Assembly (NCBI GenBank): GCA_001874255.1
Contig: MPDC01000007.1
Location: 1-64,000 of the forward strand
Direction of reading: 5' to 3'
Length of the DNA stretch: 64,000 nucleotides
Origin: Alphaproteobacteria bacterium MedPE-SWcel
GTDB taxonomy: Bacteria > Pseudomonadota > Alphaproteobacteria > Rhodobacterales > Rhodobacteraceae
Part shown: piece after piece, positions 24,913 to 33,860 of the stretch
How positions within the stretch are numbered: position 1 is the stretch's first letter
Layout: each line of letters starts with the position of its first letter
Made by a program: the position numbers and the translations under genes
Notes under the pieces: model-generated
The model's database searches: none
Seen by the model: only the letters and a program-made list of their open reading frames with translations
What the model was told of the DNA's origin: nothing

Positions 24913-26145
24913 TCAACCGTTGGGTGGGGGAGCGCCTCCTTCGAAGAGGTTGCCATTGGCGTAGTCACAGGGCGCTTCCTGCATATTGAGGTGCAGGTCA
25001 TCGCCGGTGAAGGGATGCGCGCGGGCGAGGGCTTCGTCTACGTCAATGCCGAGCCCGGCGGATGTGGGCGGGGTGATATAGCCCTGCTCGACGCGGATCG
25101 TGCTCCTGATCAGCGCATCGTGAAAGGGGGTCTCGATCGTTTCTGCCATCAGGAGATTGGGGATGGAGGCGGCCAGCTGGATATTGGCGGCCCATTCCAC
25201 CGGTCCGGCGTAGAGGTGCGGCGCCATCTGCGCGTTGAAGACTTCTGCGATGGCGGCAATCTTCTTGGTTTCCCAGATGCCGCCGGCCCGCCCGAGCGCC
25301 GGTTGCAGGATCTCGGCCGCTCCGGCGCGCAGGGTGGCGGCGAATTCGGCCTTGGTGGTCAGCCGTTCGCCGGTGGCCACGGGGATGCGGACGGTGCGGG
25401 CCACGCGGGCCATGTCCTCGACCATGTCAGGGGGGGTGGGTTCTTCGAACCACAGGGGGCTGTAGGGTTCGAGCGCCTGCCCCAGTCGGATCGCGCCTGC
25501 GGTGTTGAACTGGCCATGGGTGCCGAACAGGAGGTCGGCCTTGTCCCCGACAGCGGCGCGGATCGCCTTGCAGAAGGCCACGGACATCGAGATATCGGAC
25601 ATGGCGGGCATATGGCCGCCCCGGATCGTATAGGGGCCGGCGGGGTCGAATTTCACCGCCGTATAGCCGCGCGCAACCGCATCGGCGGCGGCCTCGGCGG
25701 CCATGTCGGGGGAGGCCCAGAAGTCAGGCAGCGGGTGGCTGTCCAGCGGGTAGAGGTAGGTGTAGGCGCGGATGCGGTCGTTCATCCGCCCGCCCAGCAG
25801 CGCATGCACCGGCCGGTCGCGGTCCTTGCCGAGAATGTCCCAGCAGGCGATTTCCAGACCGGAGAAGGCGCCGATGACGGTCGGGTCGGGACGTTGGGTA
25901 AACCCCGAGGAATAGGCGCGGCGGAACATCAGTTCGATATTTTCCGGGTTTTCCTCCTGCATGTGGCGGGCAAAGACATCCTCGATCACCGCCGTCATTG
26001 CCTTGGGTCCGACGGTGGAGGCATAGCATTCGCCCCAGCCGGTGACGCCGGTGTCGGTGGTGAGTTTGACGAGGATCCAATACCGCCCGCCCCACCCCGG
26101 GGCCGGAGGGGCTGTGATGATGACGTCGAGGTCCTGCAGTTTCAT
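24913..26145 (-). CDS. enolase-superfamily (mandelate racemase/muconate lactonising) enzyme
   Basis: The 410-residue protein has the capping domain (GGRYWILVKLTTDTG-x-TGWGE) and the barrel with KFDPAGPYT, L-W-F-E-E-P and A-T-G-E-R-L metal ligands, and A-P-H-L-Y near the end, as in galactonate-dehydratase-like members. It probably dehydrates an acid sugar. The position of the first metal ligand, D-x-H in galactonate dehydratase, reads F-G-T-H-G-Q, so Asp is missing. A paralogue is at 45652-46860. It follows the alcohol dehydrogenase gene by 104 nt, with a hairpin between. Confidence 0.85.
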   Translation of the reverse strand: MKLQDLDVIITAPPAPGWGGRYWILVKLTTDTGVTGWGECYASTVGPKAMTAVIEDVFARHMQEENPENIELMFRRAYSSGFTQRPDPTVIGAFSGLEIACWDILGKDRDRPVHALLGGRMNDRIRAYTYLYPLDSHPLPDFWASPDMAAEAAADAVARGYTAVKFDPAGPYTIRGGHMPAMSDISMSVAFCKAIRAAVGDKADLLFGTHGQFNTAGAIRLGQALEPYSPLWFEEPTPPDMVEDMARVARTVRIPVATGERLTTKAEFAATLRAGAAEILQPALGRAGGIWETKKIAAIAEVFNAQMAPHLYAGPVEWAANIQLAASIPNLLMAETIETPFHDALIRSTIRVEQGYITPPTSAGLGIDVDEALARAHPFTGDDLHLNMQEAPCDYANGNLFEGGAPPPNG

Positions 26146-26204
26146 GGCTGTCAGCCCTTTGAGAAGGTCGGTGTCGGTGGAGGAGGGGGCCGCGCGCCGC
26201 GCGC

Positions 26205-26231
26205 GGGTCCGGGCCGGAGGGGCCCGGACCC
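26205..26231. other. 11-bp perfect hairpin between co-directional genes
   Basis: GGGTCCGGGCC (26205-26215), loop GGAGG, then GGCCCGGACCC. It lies between the alcohol dehydrogenase and enolase genes. There is no T run on either strand, so mRNA processing or differential stability is more likely than intrinsic termination. Confidence 0.45.
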
Positions 26232-26249
26232 TGGGCGGCTGGGGCAGGC

Positions 26250-27341
26250 CTAGCGATCGAACAGGATCACATTGCGCTTGGCGCTGCCGGTTTTGGTGTC
26301 TGCGATCGCCTCGTTGATCTGCCCAAGCGACCAGCGGCCGGAAATCAGCTCATCCAGTTTCAGGCGCCCCTGCTGATACAGGTCAACGATCCAGGGCACG
26401 TCTCTCTGGATCACCACATCGCCCATCTTGGAGCCCCTGAGCCCTTGTCCGAGGGCAGCCAGAACCACGGGTTCGTATTGGGCCGTCTGGCCGCCGTGGG
26501 GCATGCCGATCATGATGGCCCGGCCGCCCACGCCGAGATAGCGGGGCGCCTGTTCGTAGGCGGGAATGGCTCCGACAGTGATCAGCACAACATCGGCTCC
26601 CTTGCCCCCAAGCGCCGCGCTGGCCGCGCGCCAGGGTTTGGGATCGCTGCCCAGCACGCCATGGGTGGCGCCAAAGTCCCGGGCGATGGACAGTTTATCA
26701 GCGCTCATGTCGACGGCGACGATGCGGCGCGCGCCGGCGATCCGGGCCCCCTGGATGGCATTGAGGCCGACACCGCCGGCACCGATCACAACCACATCTT
26801 CTCCGGCGCGCAGCCTGGCCGCGTTGACCGCGCCGCCGATGCCGGTGATCACACCGCATGAAATCAGCGCCGCCACGTCCTTGGGCATGTCGGCGGGGAT
26901 CTTGACGATCTGACGCGCGCTGACCACGACCTTTTCGGCGAAGGCGCCGCAGTCCATCGCCTGCAGCAGTGGCCCCCCCGCCGAGGTGGTCAGAGGCCCC
27001 TTGGTGCCGTCTCGGGCGGTGGTGCAATTGACGGGTTGGCCAGAGGCGCAGGTGGCACAGGAGCCGCAGGCGCGGATCAGGGTGACGAGGACGTCATCGC
27101 CAGTGGCGAAGCCCTCGGTGCCGGGGCCGGTCGCGCTGATGCGGCCTGCGGCTTCGTGGCCGTAGACCGCAGGCAGGTGTCCCCCCCAGGCGCCCTCGGC
27201 AAAGGAGATGTCGCTGTGACAGATCGCGACCGCGTCCAGCGTCACCTCGACCTCGCCCTGACCTGGCGGCGCGATCCGGATGTCCTCGATTTCAAGCGGT
27301 GCGCCAAAGCTGTGGCAGACAGCGGCCCGGATGGTTTGCAT
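26250..27341 (-). CDS. zinc-dependent alcohol dehydrogenase
   Basis: The 363-residue medium-chain dehydrogenase shows catalytic zinc ligands AICHSD and GHEAAG, the four structural-zinc cysteines in CGSCATCASGQPVNC, and the Rossmann motif GAGGVGLNA. It should oxidise an alcohol with NAD(P) in the cytoplasm. The ATG at 27341 gives the conventional N-terminus (RAAVCHSFGAPLEIEDI); the frame continues upstream without similarity. With the enolase it suggests sugar-acid or polyol catabolism. Confidence 0.9.
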   Translation of the reverse strand: MQTIRAAVCHSFGAPLEIEDIRIAPPGQGEVEVTLDAVAICHSDISFAEGAWGGHLPAVYGHEAAGRISATGPGTEGFATGDDVLVTLIRACGSCATCASGQPVNCTTARDGTKGPLTTSAGGPLLQAMDCGAFAEKVVVSARQIVKIPADMPKDVAALISCGVITGIGGAVNAARLRAGEDVVVIGAGGVGLNAIQGARIAGARRIVAVDMSADKLSIARDFGATHGVLGSDPKPWRAASAALGGKGADVVLITVGAIPAYEQAPRYLGVGGRAIMIGMPHGGQTAQYEPVVLAALGQGLRGSKMGDVVIQRDVPWIVDLYQQGRLKLDELISGRWSLGQINEAIADTKTGSAKRNVILFDR

Positions 27342-27429
27342 GATCTCTCTCCCCGTCGGTTGATCACAGGGTGACGAGGCCATGGGCGCTCTGCAATGCG
27401 GAAAACGGCGCGGCGATGTCGGTTTTACG

Positions 27430-27508
27430 CTACGGCAGGCTGCTACGGCAGGCTGCTGCGGCGGGGCTCTGGCGGCGGGGCTTTGGCGGCAGGTTCTGGC
27501 GGCAGGCT
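27430..27508 (-). repeat. 13-bp tandem repeat, six units, touching a stop codon
   Basis: Six units of about 13 bp: CTACGGCAGGCTG twice exactly, then CTGCGGCGGGGCT-type and CTGGCGGCAGGCT-type copies, one of 14 bp. The array ends on the first base of the MFS stop codon triplet (27508-27510). Confidence 0.85.
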
Positions 27509-28746
27509 CAGCTCCGGCCGCGCAAAAACAGCGCAAAGCCGCAGCCCATCAACAGGATCGCCAGCAGAAACGGTGCTCCGGGCAGCTGCAAAGCCGCGCC
27601 CTCGCGGGTGAAGGCGGCAAAGGTGGCGGTCATCATCAGGGGCGATACGATCATCGAGAGCGCATGGACAGAGGTCAGCACCCCCTGGAGCGTGCCCTGA
27701 TGGGTGTCGGCCACGGAGCGCGACAGGATCCCCTGCAGGGCGGGCTGCACCATCGCGCCGAGCGCGGTCACCGGGATCATCATCAGCGCAATGCCTCCGT
27801 GGGTGAGGCCTGCGAGGATGGCAAAGCCCAGAATGTCGAAGAGCTGCCCGTAGATGACCGTGCGCCGCTCGCCGCCCCATCGCAGGGCGTAGCGCATCAG
27901 CCAGCCCTGCACGATGGCGATGGAGACGCCGTAGATCGCCAGCGACACCCCGATGAGGGCCGGGGTCCAGCCAAAGGAGGCGGTGGCGTAGTAGGACCAG
28001 ATGGCGGGATAGACATAGATCGCCACCGAATAGAGAAAATAGACCAGCAGCAGGCGGGATATTCCGGGGATGCGCCCGAGGGAGCGGAAGGCGCCCAGCG
28101 GGTTGGCCTCGCGCCAGTCAAAGGCGCGCCGGGTCCGGTCGGTGACGGTTTCCGGCATCACCAGCCAGCCAAGCGCTGCATTGGCGCCGCAGAGCGCGGC
28201 GGCGGCAAGGAACGGGGCCCGGGTGCCAAGCTCTGCCAGCAGCCCGCCGAGCAGCGGGCCGAGGACGAACCCGGCGCCGAGGGCCGCGCCCAGCAGGCCA
28301 AAGTTCTGGGCCTTGTCCTCGGGCCGTGAAATATCGGCCATATAGGCCCCGGCGGTCGCATGGGTGGCGGCGGTGATGCCACCGATCATCCGCGCGAGCA
28401 GCATCAGCCACAGGGTCCCGGCCGTCGCCATCACCAGATAGTCAAGCGCCAGTGCCACGAGCGACACCAGCAGCACCGGCCGCCGCCCGATACTGTCGGA
28501 GAGGCTGCCGACGATGGGGCCGAACAGGAACTGCATCGCCGCGAACCCCGTCGCGAGAATGCCGCCCCAGAGGGCCGCATCCGCCAATGAACCGCCGCCC
28601 ACCTCCTGCAGCAGGCTTGGCATGATCGGCAGGATCAGGCCAATGCCCATGGCGTCGATCATCACGGTGCCCAGCACGAAGACCAGCGTCAGCAGCCTCG
28701 GCCGCACCTGTGGCGGCGTCTCTGTCGGGAGGGGCGGCGCGGGCAT
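27508..28746 (-). CDS. MFS transporter, TetA-like
   Basis: The 412-residue protein has twelve hydrophobic segments. The loop 2-3 motif GSLSDSIGRRPVLL and the helix-4/5 signature LARMIGGITAATHATAGAY are those of the DHA1 drug:proton antiporters near TetA. It should export a drug-like or metabolic compound. It begins 64 nt after the hydrolase stop and ends 166 nt before the dehydrogenase start. The substrate cannot be inferred. Confidence 0.88.
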   Translation of the reverse strand: MPAPPLPTETPPQVRPRLLTLVFVLGTVMIDAMGIGLILPIMPSLLQEVGGGSLADAALWGGILATGFAAMQFLFGPIVGSLSDSIGRRPVLLVSLVALALDYLVMATAGTLWLMLLARMIGGITAATHATAGAYMADISRPEDKAQNFGLLGAALGAGFVLGPLLGGLLAELGTRAPFLAAAALCGANAALGWLVMPETVTDRTRRAFDWREANPLGAFRSLGRIPGISRLLLVYFLYSVAIYVYPAIWSYYATASFGWTPALIGVSLAIYGVSIAIVQGWLMRYALRWGGERRTVIYGQLFDILGFAILAGLTHGGIALMMIPVTALGAMVQPALQGILSRSVADTHQGTLQGVLTSVHALSMIVSPLMMTATFAAFTREGAALQLPGAPFLLAILLMGCGFALFLRGRS

Positions 28747-28769
28747 CTTGCTGTGGGGCCTCCTTGCGT

Positions 28770-28825
28770 CACGTCCGGGGTATCACATCCGAGGTATCAT
28801 ATCCGGGCCATCACATCCGGGCGGC
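28770..28825 (-). repeat. 14-bp tandem repeat, four units, containing a stop codon
   Basis: Units CACGTCCGGGGTAT, CACATCCGAGGTAT, CATATCCGGGCCAT and CACATCCGGGCGGC. The stop codon (28811-28813) of the alpha/beta hydrolase lies inside the array, so the last codons of that gene are part of the repeat. Confidence 0.85.
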
Positions 28826-29515
28826 GATCTGGTCGATGAGGGATGCCAGCCGGCCGGGGGCGGCGAAGAAGGGGGAATGCGAGGTCTCCATCGCATGCAC
28901 ATCCCTGTCGGGCCACCGGGCCACCATGCTGGCCTGATACTCCGGTGGAATGGTCTGGTCCTGCGTGCCGCGGATATAGGCCTTTGGCAGCGCCTGCCAG
29001 ACCTCGGGCACAGCCAGCGGCGTCGCCTGCGGCAGGATCGGCTGGGCGCAGAGATGGTCCAGCGCGAAGGCGACCGTCTCTGCCGGGCAGTCGTGATAGA
29101 AGAGATCGGCGGCCCGGTCCCGGCGGATGGTATAGCTGTGGCCATCTGCCGATTTCACCGCGGCATCGCCGATGGTCTGGCGCGGGCCGGCCCTGCGCAT
29201 GTCGATCAGGGACATCTGACGCGTCGGCACATAGGCGCAGAGGTAGATCAATCCGCGCGGGCGGCGGTATTCAACCGCGCCGGTGATGGGAAAACCGGCC
29301 CAGGAGTGACCGAGCACCAGCGTGTCGGCGGATATCTCTGCGGCAACGGCCCGGCAGGTCTCCTCGAGGGTGATCTCTGCCGCAGGGCGGCCATCCCCGT
29401 GACCGGGAAGATCGACGGTGCGCGGGCGGTGTCCCAGCGCCGTCAGAGCCGGGATCACGTCGCGCCAGCACCATGCGCCGTGGCAGGATCCGTGGACCAG
29501 AAGAATGTCAGCCAA
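28811..29515 (-). CDS. alpha/beta hydrolase, hydroxynitrile-lyase/esterase-like
   Basis: The 234-residue protein has [16 protein letters not shown] (oxyanion segment), nucleophile elbow G-H-S-W-A-G, and a late His in METSHSPFF, the order seen in the plant methylesterase/hydroxynitrile lyase group and its bacterial relatives. The ATG overlaps the upstream enol-lactonase-like gene by 8 nt. It probably acts on a small ester. Confidence 0.85.
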   Translation of the reverse strand: MADILLVHGSCHGAWCWRDVIPALTALGHRPRTVDLPGHGDGRPAAEITLEETCRAVAAEISADTLVLGHSWAGFPITGAVEYRRPRGLIYLCAYVPTRQMSLIDMRRAGPRQTIGDAAVKSADGHSYTIRRDRAADLFYHDCPAETVAFALDHLCAQPILPQATPLAVPEVWQALPKAYIRGTQDQTIPPEYQASMVARWPDRDVHAMETSHSPFFAAPGRLASLIDQIAARM

Positions 29516-30311
29516 AGTGTCCGATCTCCGTCAGAAATTGTGTCAGCCGCTCTGTGTAGGGGCCGGGTTGGTCGATGCAGGGAAGGTGCCCTGTGCGCCG
29601 CAGCAGGGCAAACCGCGACCCCGGGATCAGGTCACAGGTTTCGCGCACCATGTCGGGCGGGGTGGAACCATCCTCGGACCCGGCGATGCCCAGCACGGGC
29701 AGCCGCAGCCCGGAGGTCGGCGTGTAGAAATCGGTCCCGGCAATGGCGGCGCAGCACCCGAGGTAGCCATTGACGTTCTGCGCCTCGAACCGGTCCTGCC
29801 AGGGGGCATGGGCCCCGGTGGCGCGAAAGGGCGCGGGGAACCAGCGCGCCATGGTGTCCGCGCTGATGGCCGCGAGGCCACCGGCGCGGACCGCAGCCAT
29901 TCGGCGGTGCCAGATCTCGGCGGTGGCGATCTTGGCGGCGGTGTTCGACAGCACCAATGCGCGGATCTGATCGAGCCGTTTCACGGCCAGACCCTGGGCC
30001 ACCATACCGCCGAGCGAGAGGCCGACAAAGACGCTGTCCCGGATCCCGCAGTGGGTCAGCAGCCGCTCCGCGTCGCGGATCAGCGCTCCCATGGAATAGG
30101 GGGGCTCCGGCGCGGAGGAGCCGCCATGGCCGCGCAGGTCATAGGCGAGAATGCGCAGGCGGTTGGCCGGATCCGCCTCCAGTCGTGCAATGACCTGATC
30201 CCAGATGGACAGGTCGGCGCCCAGGGCGTGCGCGAAGACCAGCGTCGGCGCATCGGCCGGACCCGTGAGACGATAGTTGATCTGAACATCGCCGAGGTCA
30301 GCGCGGGGCAT
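29508..30311 (-). CDS. alpha/beta hydrolase, 3-oxoadipate enol-lactonase-like
   Basis: The 267-residue protein shows [14 protein letters not shown], the nucleophile elbow G-L-S-L-G-G-M and a C-terminal R-T-G-H-L-P-C histidine, the usual layout of PcaD-type enol-lactonases. No other beta-ketoadipate genes are present, so the assigned lactone substrate is uncertain. It is coupled to the downstream hydrolase by an 8-nt overlap. Confidence 0.82.
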   Translation of the reverse strand: MPRADLGDVQINYRLTGPADAPTLVFAHALGADLSIWDQVIARLEADPANRLRILAYDLRGHGGSSAPEPPYSMGALIRDAERLLTHCGIRDSVFVGLSLGGMVAQGLAVKRLDQIRALVLSNTAAKIATAEIWHRRMAAVRAGGLAAISADTMARWFPAPFRATGAHAPWQDRFEAQNVNGYLGCCAAIAGTDFYTPTSGLRLPVLGIAGSEDGSTPPDMVRETCDLIPGSRFALLRRTGHLPCIDQPGPYTERLTQFLTEIGHFG

Positions 30312-30384
30312 GGCGTGCTTTCGTTTTGTTGTGCGCGACGTTATACGCCGTCGCCGAGGCAGGTTCCAGTCCTTCTGGGCGGTG

Positions 30385-30434
30385 GCGAGGGGCCGGCCCC
30401 TCGCGCTCCCCGAGGTATTTTTGAAAAGATGAAG
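30385..30434 (+). repeat. 20-bp perfect palindrome plus AGGTATTT tail element, copy B
   Basis: A 20-bp exact palindrome GCGAGGGGCC/GGCCCCTCGC (30385-30404) is followed by CCCCGAGG and TATTTTTGAAAAGATGAAG (30416-30434). Here the element points against both flanking minus-strand genes, unlike copies A, C and D, which follow a gene in its own direction. Confidence 0.6.
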
Positions 30435-30442
30435 GGGCAGGC

Positions 30443-31420
30443 CTAGAGGCTGCGGTTGAGAGCCCTGGCGAACATGTCGTGATCGACGTTGCCGCCCGTG
30501 GCCACCGCGATGACTGCGTCGCCTTCGATGTCTTGCGGGTGGAAGAGGGCCGCGGCCAGGGCGGCGGCGCCGCCGGGTTCGACCACGATCTTCAGCCGCT
30601 GGAAGGCCAGCGCCATGGCCTGCAGCGCCTCGTCATCGGTGATGGTGATGCCGGGACCGCAGAGACGTGTCAGCAGTGGCCAGGTCAATTCGCCCGGAGA
30701 CGGGGTGAGGATGGCGTCGCAGATGGATCCCGAGGGGGCTGCGTTGGTCTCGACCTCGCCGGATTTCAGCGAGCGCGCCACATCGTCAAACCCCTGTGGT
30801 TCGGCCGGGCGGACACGCAGGCCGGGGGCGTGGCCCTCCAGTGCCAGGGCGATGCCGGAGGTCAGGCCGCCTCCGCCGCAGCAGACCAGAACATCGGCCT
30901 GTGAGACATTCTGTTCGGCGGCCTGTTCGGCGATTTCCAGACCGGTGGTGCCCTGACCTGCGATGACCTCCGGGTCATCGAAGGGTTTGATCAGCGTCAG
31001 GCCGCGATCCGCCACCAGAGGGGCGGTGACGGCGGCCCGGTCCTCGCCACCGGCACGATCATAGAGGACGACTTCGGCACCGAGGGCGCGGGTGTTGTCG
31101 ATCTTTAGGCGGGGGGCATCCGCAGGCATCACGATCACGGCCGGAGCGCCATGGGCCCGGGCCGCCATGGCCACGCCCTGCGCATGATTGCCGGAGGAAA
31201 AGGCGACCACGCCGCGTTGCCGCAGCTCGGGCGCGAGGGCGGAGACCGCCGCCCAACCGCCGCGGAACTTGAACGATCCGGTGTGTTGCAGGCATTCGGC
31301 TTTGACCAGCAGGCGACGGCCCGCGATGTCGTCGAGGAAGGGCGAGGACAGCAGCGGCGTGCGGAGGGCGTGGCCTTGCAGCCTCTTGGCGGCGGCTTCG
31401 ATCAGGGCAAGGGAAGTCAT
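30443..31420 (-). CDS. threonine/serine dehydratase-like PLP lyase
   Basis: The 325-residue fold-type II PLP enzyme has the Schiff-base lysine in H-T-G-S-F-K-F-R-G, the AFSSGNHAQGVA carboxylate-binding loop and the glycine-rich phosphate cup CCGGGGLTSG. It lacks the C-terminal ACT domain of biosynthetic IlvA, so it is a catabolic deaminase, racemase or hydroxyaspartate-lyase type. It overlaps the upstream hydrolase by 4 nt. Confidence 0.87.
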   Translation of the reverse strand: MTSLALIEAAAKRLQGHALRTPLLSSPFLDDIAGRRLLVKAECLQHTGSFKFRGGWAAVSALAPELRQRGVVAFSSGNHAQGVAMAARAHGAPAVIVMPADAPRLKIDNTRALGAEVVLYDRAGGEDRAAVTAPLVADRGLTLIKPFDDPEVIAGQGTTGLEIAEQAAEQNVSQADVLVCCGGGGLTSGIALALEGHAPGLRVRPAEPQGFDDVARSLKSGEVETNAAPSGSICDAILTPSPGELTWPLLTRLCGPGITITDDEALQAMALAFQRLKIVVEPGGAAALAAALFHPQDIEGDAVIAVATGGNVDHDMFARALNRSL

Positions 31421-32265
31421 GATATATCTTTCAGAACGGCATGGATGAGGGCAAGGGCGGCGGGTTCGTCAAGGAAGGGGATATGGCCGCGATCCGGCAG
31501 TTCGACCGCATGCAGCGCAGGCAGGCGCCGTTGCATTTCAGCATAGGTCTCGGCCGACAGGATATCGGACCGGGCGCCGCGAATGACGCCCGTGGGACAT
31601 CCGGCAAGGGCCTCGAACCAGGGCCAGAGACTGGGGGGCTCTTCCATCTCGGCGACGGCGGCGGCCTGGGCGAGCATGGCGTCGCGCAGGCGCCGGTCAT
31701 AGCGCAGCTCCAGCCCCTCGGGGGTTTCGATATAGAAGGTCTCCACCTCTTCGCGCCAGCGCTGCGACGGGACGCCGGGAAAGTCAGCGGCCATGGCGCG
31801 CTCCAGGGCGGTGGCGGCCTCGGCATGGGTCTGGGCGGCAGGCGGGCGGCCGAGATAGTCGAAAATCCGGTCGAGGCCCGGGGCGGCGATGTCGGGTCCG
31901 ACATCGTTCAGGATCACGGCAGAGAGGCGGTCGCGGGCGGTGGCGGCCATGGCCATCGCCACCAGACCACCGCGGGAGGTGCCGAGGATGGCCGCGCGGG
32001 GCAGGTCGAGGTGATCCATCAGCGCCAGCACGTCGCGGGCTTCGGTGAGGACGTTATAGGTGGCGGGATCCGCCGCGTAATCCGATCGCCCGCGCCCCCG
32101 CAGATCAAGCAGGATGACGCGGTAGTCGGACAGATGCGGCAGCGCGTAGCGGAAATCCTGGCCGTCCCGGGTCAGGCCCGGCAGGCAGATCAGGGGGATG
32201 CCCTGCGCTGTGCCGTGGTCTTCGTAGTAGAGCGAAAGCGCGTCGGTGGTGTCAAAGCGGCTCAT
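31417..32265 (-). CDS. alpha/beta hydrolase
   Basis: The 282-residue protein has an oxyanion region near L-I-C-L-P-G-L-T-R-D, nucleophile elbow G-T-S-R-G-G, an acidic residue in SDILSAETY and His in P-D-R-G-H-I-P. It matches general lactonase or carboxylesterase-like hydrolases. It is coupled to the dehydratase gene (4-nt overlap) and follows the dehalogenase gene by 39 nt. Confidence 0.85.
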   Translation of the reverse strand: MSRFDTTDALSLYYEDHGTAQGIPLICLPGLTRDGQDFRYALPHLSDYRVILLDLRGRGRSDYAADPATYNVLTEARDVLALMDHLDLPRAAILGTSRGGLVAMAMAATARDRLSAVILNDVGPDIAAPGLDRIFDYLGRPPAAQTHAEAATALERAMAADFPGVPSQRWREEVETFYIETPEGLELRYDRRLRDAMLAQAAAVAEMEEPPSLWPWFEALAGCPTGVIRGARSDILSAETYAEMQRRLPALHAVELPDRGHIPFLDEPAALALIHAVLKDIS

Positions 32266-32304
32266 GTGGGGGATCCTGGGAGACTGGGGGGCGAAGGGAG
32301 CGGG

Positions 32305-32994
32305 TCAGGCGGAGGCGGCGATCTGCGGAATGGAGGTCAGATCGGACAGCTGATGGTCGGGGCGCCAGGGCAGGCGGTCCACCGGTTCGCCCGCGCGATT
32401 GACCCAGACGGTGGCAAAGCCATAGCCGGCGGCGCATCCCGCGTCCCAGCCGTTGGAGGAAACGAACAGCACCTCGGATCTGGGGCCGCCGAAACGGGTG
32501 CAGACGAGATCATAGACCGCGGCTGCGGGTTTGAAGATGCCGACGCTTTCCACCGAGAGCACATCATCCAGCAGCGCCTGCAGACCGGCGGAGTCGACCG
32601 CGCCCTGCAGCATCTCGGGCGAGCCATTGGACAGGATGCCCGTCTGATAGCCCGCATCCTTGAGCGCGCGCAGCATGGCGGGGACCTCCGGGTAGGCCGC
32701 GAGTTGCCAGTAGAGATCGAGGAGCCTCTGGCGCAGGGCGGCGTCACCGTCCAGCGATGCGGCCTCTAGCGCCCAGTCGAGACCGTCCTGGGTGACCTGC
32801 CAGAAATCCGCATGCGCGCCCGCGACCGCCCGCAGCCAGGTGTATTGCAGCTGTTTCAGGCGCCAGTTTTGCGCCAATGTGCCCCAGCTGTCGCGGATCC
32901 GGGCAAACTCCGGTTCGGCGGCGGCCTGACGGGCGGCGGCGGTGACGTCGAACAGGGTTCCGTAGGCGTCGAAAATGCAGGTTCTGATGGTCAT
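32305..32994 (-). CDS. (S)-2-haloacid dehalogenase, type II
   Basis: The 229-residue HAD protein has nucleophile Asp9 in F-D-A-Y-G-T-L-F-D, ILSNGSPEML (motif II), a conserved Lys in I-F-K-P, and S-S-N-G-W-D, all typical of L-2-haloacid dehalogenases. It would convert 2-haloalkanoates to 2-hydroxyacids. The ATG at 32994 puts the nucleophile at residue 9, as in known members; an upstream ATG adds 17 residues without similarity. It heads the minus-strand run. Confidence 0.9.
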   Translation of the reverse strand: MTIRTCIFDAYGTLFDVTAAARQAAAEPEFARIRDSWGTLAQNWRLKQLQYTWLRAVAGAHADFWQVTQDGLDWALEAASLDGDAALRQRLLDLYWQLAAYPEVPAMLRALKDAGYQTGILSNGSPEMLQGAVDSAGLQALLDDVLSVESVGIFKPAAAVYDLVCTRFGGPRSEVLFVSSNGWDAGCAAGYGFATVWVNRAGEPVDRLPWRPDHQLSDLTSIPQIAASA

Positions 32995-33162
32995 GCGGGT
33001 GTCTCCCATTTGGGGGGAAACTGCCACAAGCGGGGCCGGGATCAATGGGCTAAATTGTGTTGGTACGGGTTTACACCTGTGCCATGGCGGTTAGGGTGGC
33101 GGCCTCTTGCCGGGCCCGGGAGGTCCGGAAAACATATCTGATACGCCCGAAAGGGGATCCTC

Positions 33163-33591
33163 ATGACTGCGGTAAAAAATGGCGACACGGTTCGCATCCA
33201 CTACACTGGAAAGCTGACGGATGGCACTGTTTTTGACAGTTCCGAGGGGCGCGATCCGCTGGAATTCACCGTCGGCGAAGGCCATGTGATCAAAGGCATG
33301 GATGATGGGATGGTCGACATGGCGGCGGGCGACAAGAAGACGCTTGAGATCGCCTGCGAAGATGCCTACGGGCCGATCAACCCGGATGCGCGTCAGGCGA
33401 TCCCGCGCGAGGGCATCCCCGACGATATCCCGCTGGAAATCGGCACCATGCTGCAGATGCAGACCCCCGAGGGTCAGGTGCTGCCGGTGACCGTGGTCGA
33501 GGTCGAAGAGGCCACCGTCACGCTCGACGCGAACCACCGGCTGGCCGGGCAGGATCTGATCTTTGACGTGGAATTGGTCGAAATCGCCTGA
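33163..33591 (+). CDS. FKBP-type peptidyl-prolyl isomerase, SlyD-like
   Basis: The 142-residue protein starts VKNGDTVRIHYTGKLTDGT, the SlyD FKBP half-domain, then the insert-in-flap region and a closing LIFDVELVEI strand. SlyD relatives act as cytoplasmic prolyl isomerases and chaperones; the histidine-rich metal tail of E. coli SlyD is absent. A terminator follows at 33631. Confidence 0.92.
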   Translation: MTAVKNGDTVRIHYTGKLTDGTVFDSSEGRDPLEFTVGEGHVIKGMDDGMVDMAAGDKKTLEIACEDAYGPINPDARQAIPREGIPDDIPLEIGTMLQMQTPEGQVLPVTVVEVEEATVTLDANHRLAGQDLIFDVELVEIA

Positions 33592-33616
33592 TCCGGTTTA
33601 CGCCTGATCCGGTCTA
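33585..33616 (+). repeat. 16-bp tandem duplication containing a stop codon
   Basis: CGCCTGATCCGGTTTA and CGCCTGATCCGGTCTA lie back to back. The FKBP stop TGA (33589-33591) is inside the first unit, so the duplicated unit carries a second, untranslated copy of the gene's end. Confidence 0.85.
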
Positions 33617-33630
33617 CGACGGCGGGAAAT

Positions 33631-33674
33631 ACCGTGACAGGAGGCGCCTTGGCTTCTTTTGTCACGGTTTTGTC
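33631..33674 (+). terminator. intrinsic terminator after the FKBP gene
   Basis: ACCGTGACA (33631-33639) pairs perfectly with TGTCACGGT (33660-33668) around a 20-nt loop that contains a smaller GGCGCC dyad. TTTGTCTT follows. It lies 40 nt after the FKBP stop. Confidence 0.65.
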
Positions 33675-33860
33675 TTGGTATTTGTCCCGGGGGCGTGTTG
33701 CGCAAGATACGACGGGCGCGCCTTCGGCAGAACCGAACGGCAAAAGGCGCCCCCGTTTGATGTACCCAGTATGATGTGCCCCGTAGGAGGCGTCTTCAGA
33801 CGAGGGGCCCGTTGCCGTGCTGCCCTGCTGATGTGGTCTTGTGCGAACCGCCTGCCCGAA

